A stretch of 50,808 bases of DNA from Bradyrhizobium sp. NAS80.1. Lineage in GTDB: Bacteria; Pseudomonadota; Alphaproteobacteria; Rhizobiales; Xanthobacteraceae. The stretch lies in the NCBI RefSeq assembly GCF_001908205.1, contig NZ_LGHL01000058.1:1-50808 (forward strand), given 5' to 3'. The translations under genes and the position numbers were made by a program. Within the stretch, counting starts at the first letter, position 1, and each line of letters opens with the position of its first letter. This document shows positions 18,034-26,661 of this stretch, in pieces. Under the pieces are notes generated by a model. The model was not told the DNA's origin and did not search any database. It saw nothing but the letters and a program-made list of their open reading frames with translations.

Positions 18034-19345
18034 CGTGTTCGGTTTGAAGGCCTCTCGGTTTGGCGACGTGTTGCTCCGCCGCACGCCGGGGATTTACCCG
18101 CGGTTTCGCGGACTTCTCTCCCGGTCGGAGGACGCTTCACCAGCCGCGCGCCTCTCAACCCGTGATCGGCTGACAGCGCGGACCCTGCGGCAAGCCCGAA
18201 CGTCGGTTTACGCACGGACCCGCGGCGCGGATAGTTTCTACGAGAGGTGGCCGATCCTCGAAAAGGACGTTCTGCGAGATGAGGGATCTACATTGCGCCA
18301 ACGTGCCTGGCTTCACACGATCGGGGCTGAAACCGGCGGAAGCACGGGCGTTCCGATTGCGCTGCGGCGCTCGTGGTCCTCCGTCGTGTTCGAGCAGGCC
18401 GTACTGGATCATATCGTAGAGCGGCATGGAGGCGTCGACTGGCGGAGCGCTCGGACCGCGGTACTGCGCGGCGACACGATCAAGGATCCGTCCGACATGA
18501 CGCCGCCTTTTTGGCAGCATCAGCATGGCGGAAATTATCTGGCGCTCTCGTCCAACCACCTTCATGCGGCCACGGTGGCTGATTACATCGAGGCCCTCAA
18601 GGAATTTCGCCCCGACATTCTATGGGCATATCCGAGCTCGCTTGAAGCCCTGTACCGTCTGGCCGGATCGACGTCGCCGGTCATTCCCGGGCTCAAGATT
18701 GTCGTCTTGACGTCCGAGGTTCTAACCCCGGAACTACATGCCGAAGCCGCGCGCGCGTTCAAGGTTCCGGTTCTCGACTACTACGGGCAGGCAGAACGCG
18801 TTTGCTTTTCCTATTCGGTCGATGGCAAGAGCCATTATTTTATGCCTCTCTACGGGCGTGTAGAGCTCCGCCACTCTTACGATGACGAGACGTACGGCCT
18901 GCATGAGATCATTGGGACATCCTACTGGAACGCTGCGCAACCGCTCGTGCGCTATGCCACCGGCGATCTCATTCGCATCCCGAAAGGCGAAAGCGAGGTG
19001 GAGATCGAAGACGTTGCGCTTGGACTCCGTCCTCATGCCGGCATTTCCGGCCGGCAATCGGACTATCTGGTGTCGCCGGAAGGCGGACATCTGATCGGTA
19101 TAAATCATATACCGCGCGGCGTGCCCGATGTGGCGCAAATGCAGGTTCTTCAACCTTCGCGCGTTCAAGTAGAAATTCATGTGGTGCCCTTGGCGACCTA
19201 TTCGGAGCAGACGGAGAGGTTGATCATGAAGAAGGCCCGGCAGAAGATTCCCGCAAGCATGAAGATCGACGTCGTCGTAGTTGACCGCCTGCAGCGCACC
19301 GCGCGCGGAAAAGCGCCTCTGGTGGTGAGGACTTGTGGGCAATGA
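18020..19345 (+). CDS. CapK/PaaK-like adenylate-forming protein
   Basis: This 441-aa protein resembles phenylacetate-CoA ligase and the capsule protein CapK. The P-loop-like AETGGSTGVPIALRRS, the VLDYYGQAERVCFSYS segment, the ATGDLIRI hinge and a C-terminal lid (RLIMKKARQKIPASMKIDVVVV) with a late lysine in ARGKAPLV are visible. Such proteins activate an acid by adenylation. In polysaccharide loci they are thought to help attach acyl or amino-acid decorations, but the role is not settled. It is the last gene of the plus-strand operon. AGGAG at 18006-18010 supports the ATG at 18020. Confidence 0.78.
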   Translation: MKWHDVFGLKASRFGDVLLRRTPGIYPRFRGLLSRSEDASPAARLSTRDRLTARTLRQARTSVYARTRGADSFYERWPILEKDVLRDEGSTLRQRAWLHTIGAETGGSTGVPIALRRSWSSVVFEQAVLDHIVERHGGVDWRSARTAVLRGDTIKDPSDMTPPFWQHQHGGNYLALSSNHLHAATVADYIEALKEFRPDILWAYPSSLEALYRLAGSTSPVIPGLKIVVLTSEVLTPELHAEAARAFKVPVLDYYGQAERVCFSYSVDGKSHYFMPLYGRVELRHSYDDETYGLHEIIGTSYWNAAQPLVRYATGDLIRIPKGESEVEIEDVALGLRPHAGISGRQSDYLVSPEGGHLIGINHIPRGVPDVAQMQVLQPSRVQVEIHVVPLATYSEQTERLIMKKARQKIPASMKIDVVVVDRLQRTARGKAPLVVRTCGQ

Positions 19346-19360
19346 TCAATCATCCGAAGC

Positions 19361-19466
19361 GCTGGAGCGTTTTCGAGTGAAGTGGCCAACGGTTCGTGTG
19401 AAGAAAACGCGCAGTACAAGAATCGAGGCTTCAGTTCTGATTCAATCAGAACTGAAAATGATCTAG
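19361..19466. repeat. interspersed palindromic repeat with strong hairpin
   Basis: This lies between two convergent genes and has the look of the common Rhizobiales intergenic repeat (begins GCTGGAGCGTTTTCGAG, ends near ATCTAG). It includes a perfect 12-bp stem, TTCAGTTCTGAT at 19430-19441 against ATCAGAACTGAA at 19445-19456, with a 3-nt loop followed by AAA. It may also end transcription from both sides. Confidence 0.7.
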
Positions 19467-19491
19467 TCTGCTTCTGGCAGGTCGCGGCGCG

Positions 19492-20274
19492 CTATACGCG
19501 AACGAACGCTAGATTGTCACCGCTAATCAGGAGTTCGAACGGGTGCTGTGCCAACGCGCGCTGAAATGGCTTGCTGGTCATTTGGCCTGGCAGCATCCAA
19601 TCGTGTGGTTCGATATAGACGACATAAACATCGTTCAACCACTCCAGATTTTCGGAGAACAGGTCCTTTTCGAATCCTTCGATATCGATCTTGGCAATGA
19701 AGGGCACGCCGTGTTCCACTGAACGAAACGCGTTGTTCATCGTTATGATCGGCACTCCGGTTTGTGCTCTGATCGTCTGTGCGGCCCAGTGAAGGCCGTC
19801 GCTCTTGATTGAAACAAAGCCTTCGGTGGATCCAATCGCCGCGCCAATCACGGACAAACGCTCTTTCCCATGCGCGTTCAGTTGCAGCATAGCGAGATTG
19901 TCAGGTTCGGGTTCTATGGCGACAACCGCGGCTCGCGGGTATGTGCTCAAGAACCACAGCGATGCGGCTCCTATGTTCGCACCCGCGTCGACAATTGTCG
20001 GGATCTCGCCGCGTTGCAGAATTTCTGTATAGCGGCGCCAAATGCGCTGGTTAATTCCCGCGGTGGTGCCGACATCATATTGCCGCTCACGGAAGACCTG
20101 CCTTATCACCGCACAGTCGCTCTGGCCCGGGCGCAAATGAATATTGCCGTAGCCGGCGATCGATACACATCGTGCCGGCGCGTGATTGAGATGGCGAAAC
20201 AAGAACTGCGGACCAAGCGAGAAAACATCCTTGATGTTCTCCTTGGCGTCGATCAAGAGCTTCCTGACTGCCAT
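19492..20274 (-). CDS. FkbM family methyltransferase (second copy)
   Basis: This is a 260-aa protein with the FkbM core. TIVDAGANIGAASLWFLSTY (motif I), VVAIEPEPDNLAMLQLNAH and FIAKIDIEGFEKDLFSENL (the D-I-E-G signature) appear in order. It is only remotely like the other FkbM protein at 4.4-5.2 kb and so is not a recent duplicate. It is transcribed towards the end of the main operon and divergently from the GH5 gene. It probably O-methylates a sugar of the same polymer (inference from location). Confidence 0.85.
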   Translation of the reverse strand: MAVRKLLIDAKENIKDVFSLGPQFLFRHLNHAPARCVSIAGYGNIHLRPGQSDCAVIRQVFRERQYDVGTTAGINQRIWRRYTEILQRGEIPTIVDAGANIGAASLWFLSTYPRAAVVAIEPEPDNLAMLQLNAHGKERLSVIGAAIGSTEGFVSIKSDGLHWAAQTIRAQTGVPIITMNNAFRSVEHGVPFIAKIDIEGFEKDLFSENLEWLNDVYVVYIEPHDWMLPGQMTSKPFQRALAQHPFELLISGDNLAFVRV

Positions 20275-20304
20275 TTCGCGCTGACCTCTGCTGAGGCTTC
20301 AAAG

Positions 20305-20352
20305 CGTGCACCACGGAAGTGTTTAGATCGTGCACTACGGAAGTGTTTAGAT
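20305..20352. repeat. tandem 24-bp duplication
   Basis: Two head-to-tail 24-bp copies (20305-20328 and 20329-20352) begin CGTGCACCACGGAAGTG and CGTGCACTACGGAAGTG; they differ at a single base. They lie 30 bases upstream of the FkbM start and 150 bases upstream of the GH5 start, in the shared divergent promoter region. A paired regulator site is possible. Confidence 0.75.
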
Positions 20353-20502
20353 CAAGAGTTGGTGCTTGCGCTGAGGCGGCGGCGTGGAAAGCAGGAGACG
20401 CTCGGTCGACAGCCATTTGGAACCAATCGCCAATCCGCCTTGTTACGTCGATCCTCCGGGGGAGTAGCAAGATGTCGGCGATGGTAAGCGGGAGAACGGG
20501 AA

Positions 20503-21750
20503 ATGCGAAAACTGAAGTGGCTCTTCGCCGGCTTGGTTACGTTCGCGATCTCGGCCGTAACGGCATACGGAGCTGAGTTGTTGCCGGAGGCCCGAATAGG
20601 GCGGGGCATCTCTATTCACGGAGTGATGAACTGGCCTCAGATGACGCGGGGGGCACAGCCCTCTTACGTCTGGCCTCCGTTCGCCGCCGCGCCCTACGCT
20701 CCGCGCCAAGATAAGCTGGCCCGGTTGAAACAAGCTGGTTTCGATACCGTGAGGCTGACGGTCGGGCTCGGCATCTTTCTGTCGGCGAATGCGGAGCAGC
20801 GTCCTGAGCTCGATGCCATCGCGATCGATCGCGTATCGCAACTGATCGCCGCCGGATTCACCGTCATTGTCGACTTTCATCCGATCAACCAGGACCCGCG
20901 GTTCCCTCCTGTGGCTTTCACGCGCGGCCCGGGCCAGCCGCTCGTCGAAGCCTTTCGCGACGTCCTGATGCGGACCGCCGCGAACTTGTCGCGCCTACCG
21001 CGGGACAAGGTTGTCCTCGAAATCCTGAACGAGCCGACCACGCGCAACTGGGGCGAAAGTGAGATCACTCTTTGGCAGCTCACGCAGAAGAGCTATTTCG
21101 ATTCGATCCGCGGCGTTGCGCCCGATCTGACTGTGATGGTGACTGGCTGTTGCAGTTGCTGTGGCCTTGAATTGATGGCGCTCGATCCTTCCAATTATCC
21201 CGGCCGGAACGTCTACTTCACTTTTCATTTCTATGCGCCGCATGCCTTTACCCAGCAAGGCGCGTTCGATCGCAGCGATCTTCTGGCATCGACCCGGTTC
21301 GTGAACAACGTGCCCTTTCCACTGGATCCCGCCGGCCTCGCGGACGTGGAAGGCCGCGCACGTACGAGGCTGGAGGCCGAGAATATTGGTGACCTGCAAA
21401 CCCGGCTGCGGGCCGAGCACGGAATCGACGTGGCCGTTTCCGACTTGCGGCAATTCTCAAGTGTTGCCGACATCGTGCGCGTGTTTGACAAGAATCTGGA
21501 TTGGGCGAGAACTCACGGCGTATCGCCGCAAAGGGTCTTCCTCGGAGAATTCGGCGTCATGCGTCCAAATGTCGATCCGAAGTCGCGCCACAACTGGCTC
21601 GAGGCGGTCCGCGAGGCGGCTGGGCGGCGGCAGATGCCGTGGGCGTACTGGAGCCTGGAGCAGCCGGAGTTCACGGGCCTGGAGCTCGATCGTAGCACGG
21701 GCGCGTTGGACCCGATCATTCTTGATGCGCTTGGGATGAACGTTTATTGA
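20503..21750 (+). CDS. secreted glycoside hydrolase family 5 (cellulase-like)
   Basis: This is a 415-aa GH5 enzyme with an N-terminal signal peptide (about residues 1-23, KLKWLFAGLVTFAISAVTAYGA). The TIM-barrel landmarks are GVMNWPQM, DTVRLTVGLGIFLS, VIVDFHP, EILNEPT with acid/base Glu177, TFHFYAPHAFT, and RVFLGEFGV with nucleophile Glu349. Both catalytic Glu residues are present, so it should be active on beta-1,4-type glycans. An extracytoplasmic glycanase within a polysaccharide locus usually trims or releases polymer during export, as cellulase does beside cellulose synthase. A short CCSCC cluster near residues 216-220 is unusual. Confidence 0.9.
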   Translation: MRKLKWLFAGLVTFAISAVTAYGAELLPEARIGRGISIHGVMNWPQMTRGAQPSYVWPPFAAAPYAPRQDKLARLKQAGFDTVRLTVGLGIFLSANAEQRPELDAIAIDRVSQLIAAGFTVIVDFHPINQDPRFPPVAFTRGPGQPLVEAFRDVLMRTAANLSRLPRDKVVLEILNEPTTRNWGESEITLWQLTQKSYFDSIRGVAPDLTVMVTGCCSCCGLELMALDPSNYPGRNVYFTFHFYAPHAFTQQGAFDRSDLLASTRFVNNVPFPLDPAGLADVEGRARTRLEAENIGDLQTRLRAEHGIDVAVSDLRQFSSVADIVRVFDKNLDWARTHGVSPQRVFLGEFGVMRPNVDPKSRHNWLEAVREAAGRRQMPWAYWSLEQPEFTGLELDRSTGALDPIILDALGMNVY

Positions 21751-21812
21751 TCTGGCCTGACCGCATTGCCTGGCATAGCCGCTGAATCGAGCCGCGCGTG
21801 AGTGCGATCTTT

Positions 21813-23639
21813 TCAGTTGACGGCCATCATGGACCTATCGGCGTGGGCCTGGCTCGGCAGGCTCCGCAGGAACTCAACATTCTGCTCGAGGAGCAGAAAC
21901 GCCCAGAGCTTGTCGGCATTGTCGTTGCGTCCGGCCATGTGGTCTTCGACAATACCGTGGAAGAAGTCCTTGTTGATGAAGTCGTATTGCCAGGACCCGC
22001 GCATGTTATCGAGCAGTCTCTCCTTCAACTGGTTGCGGAACCATTTCGCGAGCGGAAGGTCAAAGCCGACTTTTCGGCGATAGAGGCATTCAGCCGGAAC
22101 GTATCGTTCAGCCAGTTTCTTCAGAATGTATTTTCGCTGGCGTCCGTTCAGGAGCAGATCTTCGCTGCAACGATCGGCCACGGCGCAGACGTACTGCGTC
22201 AGGAACGGGACGCGCGCTTCGACCGAAGCGTGCATCGTGGCGCGATCCGTCCTTGTGAGAATATCGTCTGGCAGCCGTCGCGCGACATCGAGATCGAGCG
22301 CGGCCGAGAGCGTGTCAACTCCAACGACTTCGAAGGACCTAACCAGAAGACTGGATATGAGATATGGCTCGAATATCAGTCCAGCTCCATAGTAGTGCGG
22401 GATGAGCGAAAGCTGTCGTGCAAAATGTATTTCCCGCGATTTGCTTCCGCGTACTGTACCTATGAGGCTCGGCAATAAGGGAAGGTACTTGCCTGCCTTG
22501 TAAAACTGCTTGGCGAACTTGAACCGGAAATATTGATTGTAGCCACAGAACATCTCATCGGCGCCTTCCCCCGAAAGTACGACCTTGTAGCTCGAATCTC
22601 TTACGAATTGCGCCACCGCGTACAAGAAGACGGCAGACGGATCGGCAACCACATCGTCCATGACCGCAGGCCACGCGTCGACGTGCTGCAGGAAGGCATC
22701 GGCGTTACAGTATTCCACGTGGTGACGAATTCCGTGCGCCCTGCATACCGCGGCAGCATATCTGCTCTCGTCAAATCCATCCTCTTCGAATCCGATCGTA
22801 AACGCGGAGATGCTGGGGGCATATTGCGCGGCCAGCGCCGTCACAATGCTCGAATCGACGCCGCCGCTCAACAACGTGGCTACCGGGACGTCCGAAACCA
22901 GGTGACGTTTGATCGCGAGCCGGAGATTGCTGTCCAGCAGCTCCAATGCGGCGTTTTCGTCCTTGATCTGTCGCTGATGCGTTTTCGGATGAACCCACCG
23001 GACAATCTGCTCTATCTTCATGGTTGCGATGTCGAACACAAGGGCTTCCCCGGCCTTGAGTTCGTATACATCGTCAAAAATCGTGTTCGGCGCACAACAC
23101 GCACGAAACGAGTAGTATTCGGCCAGGCCGCGCTCGTTGATTCGTTTGCGCGAAAACACCATGAGGGACTGAAGCGTCGATGAGAAGGCGAAACACCGGG
23201 CGCTGCGGTAGTAATAGAGCGGCTTAATCCCAAACCGATCGCGCGCGAGCGTAAGACGTCGTCGGTGCCGATCAAAATAGCAAAACGCGAACATGCCATC
23301 GACGTCATTGAGGAATGGGAGACCCCTTGCAGCCATACCCTTTAGAAGCACTTCCGTGTCCGAGGTCGTCCTGTACTCGATCCGCCGATCGCGAAGCTCT
23401 TGATAGTTGTATATTTCACCGTTGAAGACGATGGCGCCGTCCTCGTCCTGCATTGGTTGAACGCCGCCGGTCAAATCGATGATGGAGAGCCGGGTGTGCA
23501 GCAGATGCACGCCCTGGTCGAGCTTCGCGGAATCGAAGTGGTCGGGACCCCGGCTTCGCAGATGGAGTTTCGCTTGAGACAAAAAGGTCTCCAGCAAAGG
23601 CTCCGGCGAAGGAGTGACCATTCCTGCAATTCCGCACAT
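21813..23639 (-). CDS. asparagine synthase (glutamine-hydrolysing), AsnB-like
   Basis: This is a 608-aa AsnB-type enzyme. The N-terminal Ntn glutaminase starts MCGIAGMV, so translation begins at 23639 with the nucleophile Cys2 rather than one codon earlier. RSRGPD, RLSIIDL and FNGEIYN follow. The synthetase domain has the PP-loop LLSGGVDSS (about 258-264) and the VVLSGEGADEMFCGY motif. In surface-polysaccharide loci such proteins usually amidate a carboxyl group, for example a uronic acid, rather than make free asparagine. That fits the AlgD-like dehydrogenase here (inference). The start is two bases after the stop of the upstream GT4 gene, so the two are co-transcribed. Confidence 0.88.
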   Translation of the reverse strand: MCGIAGMVTPSPEPLLETFLSQAKLHLRSRGPDHFDSAKLDQGVHLLHTRLSIIDLTGGVQPMQDEDGAIVFNGEIYNYQELRDRRIEYRTTSDTEVLLKGMAARGLPFLNDVDGMFAFCYFDRHRRRLTLARDRFGIKPLYYYRSARCFAFSSTLQSLMVFSRKRINERGLAEYYSFRACCAPNTIFDDVYELKAGEALVFDIATMKIEQIVRWVHPKTHQRQIKDENAALELLDSNLRLAIKRHLVSDVPVATLLSGGVDSSIVTALAAQYAPSISAFTIGFEEDGFDESRYAAAVCRAHGIRHHVEYCNADAFLQHVDAWPAVMDDVVADPSAVFLYAVAQFVRDSSYKVVLSGEGADEMFCGYNQYFRFKFAKQFYKAGKYLPLLPSLIGTVRGSKSREIHFARQLSLIPHYYGAGLIFEPYLISSLLVRSFEVVGVDTLSAALDLDVARRLPDDILTRTDRATMHASVEARVPFLTQYVCAVADRCSEDLLLNGRQRKYILKKLAERYVPAECLYRRKVGFDLPLAKWFRNQLKERLLDNMRGSWQYDFINKDFFHGIVEDHMAGRNDNADKLWAFLLLEQNVEFLRSLPSQAHADRSMMAVN

Positions 23640-23641
23640 CA

Positions 23642-24970
23642 CTACACTCCAGATGCTGCAGGGGCAGGCTCGATCAACAGCCTGTATTGCTTGAGTATCA
23701 ATGGAACGACGCGCGCATCCGAAAACAGGCTTTCTGTACGTGATCGTGCGCGGATCGACAGCTCCTTCAGGAGACCCGGAGAGCGGATAACTGCGAGCAG
23801 GACGGCAGCATAGTCCTCGGCGGTCGCGTCAGCAGGCACAATGAATCCGCAGTCTCCGACGACGTCCGAGTTGAACCCATGATTGCTGCAGACAGGAACC
23901 AACCCGGAAGCCATCGCTTCGGTCAACGCATTTGAGTGACCTTCTCCAAAGTGACGCGTGGGAAAGAGAAAGATGTGCTCCTTCGAAAGTCGAGCCTCGA
24001 TCTCGAGCGGGTTCAGGCTTCCGGCAAACAGGACAGGAAGATCCCTTCCTTGTTCCACGAGAACATCGATGTAGGCAGGGGAGCCGGTGCCGATGATCGT
24101 AAGTCTGGCCGGAACGTTGGCGTTGCAGAGAAGCCGGACGATCTCGATACCAAGGCCGGTCCCTTTTTCAGGGGCAACGCGCCCCAGCATCACGATGTTT
24201 ATCCGGTGGTCGAGGTCCTCGAACCGACGCTCGTTGCGCTTGCTTGGAATGGTCGTGAAGTTCGGTAGATAGACGACCCGTGATGCCTTCAGTGTTTCAA
24301 CGAGAAAGCGCACGTAACAATTTCCCTCGGAGCCAACGACATCCGCAGTCGAAACCATGACCGCATGGCATTTTCGATGGAACATGCCTCGCTCGTGATA
24401 GGAGATCACAAGGTCTCCAGCTCGTAGGTCGAGCAACAGCCGCTTTTTCAGCATCTGCACCAGTCGGCAGAGGAGCGTCTCGGGGAGAATGAATTGGCGC
24501 CGGAACGGAGTGAAGTGGACCAGTTGAAATGTGCCGGCGTGCTCCACGAGCGATAAGGCTATCCGCACGAAACCTCGGACATAGAGTAGTGCCTTGATCC
24601 ACGCGGGACCGCGCGCCACGGGGTAGGGTAGTTCCAGCACCTCGACGCCATGCTGCCTGAGCAACGTGATGGTGCGTCGATTGGCCGATTCAAAGCCGCC
24701 CCTGGCCGGTTCACCTTCGTCCGCGATCGGGCCGATAAAGGCCACGGTGATACCGCGCGTCATCTTTGGATCAATGCCCGCCTCGGTTGGCCGCCGCTCA
24801 GGTGCCGCCGCATCGGAGATCAAGGGCGGGACCAGAGTGGCTGCCGTGGCATTTCGGGGAGGCCCGGCAGGATTTTGCGTCTCCGGTTCGTAAGCGCGCT
24901 CCGCCTGTCGGAGCTTCGCCAGGGAAGGGTCTTGCGACATCCAGTACGGCCTGCTGGTTCCGTCGCCCAT
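23642..24970 (-). CDS. glycosyltransferase family 4 with N-terminal extension
   Basis: This is a GT-B glycosyltransferase. The glycosyltransferase fold begins at about residue 70 with GITVAFIGPIADEGEPARGG. The donor domain has NIVMLGRVAPEKGTGLGIEI and the loop FPTRHFGEGHSNALTEAMAS. The open frame extends far upstream, but the part before 24970 does not look coding. ATG at 24970 (442 aa) is chosen for AGAGGGGA about 8 bases upstream; ATG at 24763 (373 aa) would start exactly at the fold. It probably adds a further sugar to the same repeat unit and is paired with the AsnB-like gene. Confidence 0.82.
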   Translation of the reverse strand: MGDGTSRPYWMSQDPSLAKLRQAERAYEPETQNPAGPPRNATAATLVPPLISDAAAPERRPTEAGIDPKMTRGITVAFIGPIADEGEPARGGFESANRRTITLLRQHGVEVLELPYPVARGPAWIKALLYVRGFVRIALSLVEHAGTFQLVHFTPFRRQFILPETLLCRLVQMLKKRLLLDLRAGDLVISYHERGMFHRKCHAVMVSTADVVGSEGNCYVRFLVETLKASRVVYLPNFTTIPSKRNERRFEDLDHRINIVMLGRVAPEKGTGLGIEIVRLLCNANVPARLTIIGTGSPAYIDVLVEQGRDLPVLFAGSLNPLEIEARLSKEHIFLFPTRHFGEGHSNALTEAMASGLVPVCSNHGFNSDVVGDCGFIVPADATAEDYAAVLLAVIRSPGLLKELSIRARSRTESLFSDARVVPLILKQYRLLIEPAPAASGV

Positions 24971-25109
24971 CGATCGATCCCCTCTCGCTCGCCTGTCGTG
25001 CTGCCGATCCACTTCACAAGTGAGCGCCCGAGCGAGCCGAAGTTGCCGGTTCGCCGGCAATGTCTGGGCCCAGGAGCGATCTTCACCAACAAACAAGAGG
25101 AGTACTGAA

Positions 25110-25193
25110 ATGGTTCCGAGATGCGATCGCCTTGCGCGGGCGCAGCGAAAGCCAAAAACGGTGGCAATGGTCCAACGTTCGGCCATTGGTTGA
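25110..25193 (+). CDS. possible 27-aa leader peptide upstream of the export gene
   Basis: A short frame starts at an ATG with AAGAGGAG about 8 bases upstream and encodes 27 residues, rich in Arg and Lys (MVPRCDRLARAQRKPKTVAM). It lies 136 bases upstream of the ExoF-like gene. It may be a leader peptide, but only the ribosome site argues for it. Confidence 0.2.
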   Translation: MVPRCDRLARAQRKPKTVAMVQRSAIG

Positions 25194-25329
25194 CGCATAC
25201 AGCGATCCCAGCGCAGAGGCGCGCGGATACGAGAATCAGAGTTGGAATGCTGCCGGCGTTCCCGGGAACTCGAAGCCGGCGGCCTCGTTGTGATGCTGAG
25301 CATTCACAATCATCAAGGATAAGTCAGGC

Positions 25330-26646
25330 ATGCCAGCTTCAGCTAGTTGGAGTGCATTGTTTAAGGCTAACCCCCTCCTGTTACTTGTCTTCTTCCTGCT
25401 TGTTCCGGTTCGCGCGCACGCCGAGTACATATTGGCACCCGGAGATGCTGTGGAGATTGGGGTGGTTGGTGTGCCGGACCTGCGGCATCGGGCCACCATC
25501 GATGTGGACGGCCGTGCCTCTTTTCCTCTGCTTGGCAGCATCCAGGCAGCCGGACTGACCGTCGCCGAGCTCGGCAAGCAAGTAAAGTCGCTGCTGTCAA
25601 CGAAAGCGTTTCGCGCGCGCGAGACGGACTCGCGTGGACGTTCGCTCGCCACGCATGACAATGACGTGGTCACGATTTCTCCAGAGGAGGTGATCGTCGA
25701 GGTGGCGGAGTATCGGCCGGTCTATCTCAATGGCGATGTGGCAAAACCGGGCGCGGAGACTTATCGGCCGGGAATGACCGTACGCCAGGCCATTGCCCTC
25801 GCGGGCGGTTACGACACGATGCGCTTCCGCTCTCGAGATCCGTTCCTGGACTCCGCGGATTTCCGCAGCGACTATTATGACCTGTGGACCGAGTTTGCGA
25901 AGGTCAGCGCTGAAATCGCGCGGCTCCAGGCTGAATTGGACGGAAGAAGCGCGTTCCAGGCGCCGGGCTTGGGTGACGTGCCGCTTCCAACCCCGGTCAC
26001 GTCGAAGATCATCGACCTGGAATCACAACACTTTAGTGTCGACATTGCGGATTTGGCCAAGGAGAAAAAATATCTGTCCGAAGCCATCTCTCAGGAAGAT
26101 CAGCGGATTGCGGTGCTTGGTCAGCAACGGCAGGCGGAACAGCAGGATGCGGACGCCGACGCCGCCGACTACAAGGAGGTCATGTCAAACTTCCGTAAGG
26201 GCATCTTGCCTGTAACGCGTGTGTCGGAAACGCGACGGCTGACGCTCGAATCAGCGACCCGGGTACTTCAGACAACTGCACTGCTCCAGGACGTCGAGCG
26301 CAAACGCTCCGAATTCGCCAGATCCCTGGAAGCCATTGACGACAAAAGGCGGAAAGAGCTGCTGCAGAATATGCAGGATGCGACGGTGCGGCTCAACAAT
26401 GTTCGGGCTCGACTTAAGTCCGTCAGTGAGAAGTTGTTGTATGCGGGAATGGCGAGATCCCAGCTTACCCGCGGCCCAGGTGGCGAGCCGGACGTCAAAG
26501 TGTTCCGAAAAGACCACGACACTACGGCTACGATAGTCGCGAACGACCAGACGGAACTCATGCCGGGAGATGTGGTCGATGTCAAACTCCGGCTGGACAG
26601 CTCGCCGGCACAAGAGGGCACCACCGGAACGGAACAGCGAGAGTAA
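25330..26646 (+). CDS. polysaccharide export protein, ExoF/Wza-like (OPX family)
   Basis: This is a 438-aa exported protein. The signal peptide ends near VRAHA at about residue 31. A Poly_export domain (EYILAPGDAVEIGVVGVPDL, ATIDVDGRASFPLLG) and an SLBB-like domain (PVYLNGDVAKPGAETYRPGMTV, split over two pieces) follow. A long charged coiled-coil region occupies about residues 185-385. It ends with a second beta-rich part (ELMPGDVVDVKLRL). The coiled coil and length resemble ExoF of rhizobia rather than short Wza. It should form the periplasmic/outer-membrane export channel with the ExoP-like protein encoded convergently 15 bases downstream. Confidence 0.85.
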   Translation: MPASASWSALFKANPLLLLVFFLLVPVRAHAEYILAPGDAVEIGVVGVPDLRHRATIDVDGRASFPLLGSIQAAGLTVAELGKQVKSLLSTKAFRARETDSRGRSLATHDNDVVTISPEEVIVEVAEYRPVYLNGDVAKPGAETYRPGMTVRQAIALAGGYDTMRFRSRDPFLDSADFRSDYYDLWTEFAKVSAEIARLQAELDGRSAFQAPGLGDVPLPTPVTSKIIDLESQHFSVDIADLAKEKKYLSEAISQEDQRIAVLGQQRQAEQQDADADAADYKEVMSNFRKGILPVTRVSETRRLTLESATRVLQTTALLQDVERKRSEFARSLEAIDDKRRKELLQNMQDATVRLNNVRARLKSVSEKLLYAGMARSQLTRGPGGEPDVKVFRKDHDTTATIVANDQTELMPGDVVDVKLRLDSSPAQEGTTGTEQRE

Positions 26647-26661
26647 GCCAACGAGGCTTGG

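Noticed and set aside
24971..25303. Upstream 111-codon extension of the GT4 frame
   Set aside because: Composition is Arg-rich and unlike the rest of the protein, and a better start with a ribosome site lies at 24970.
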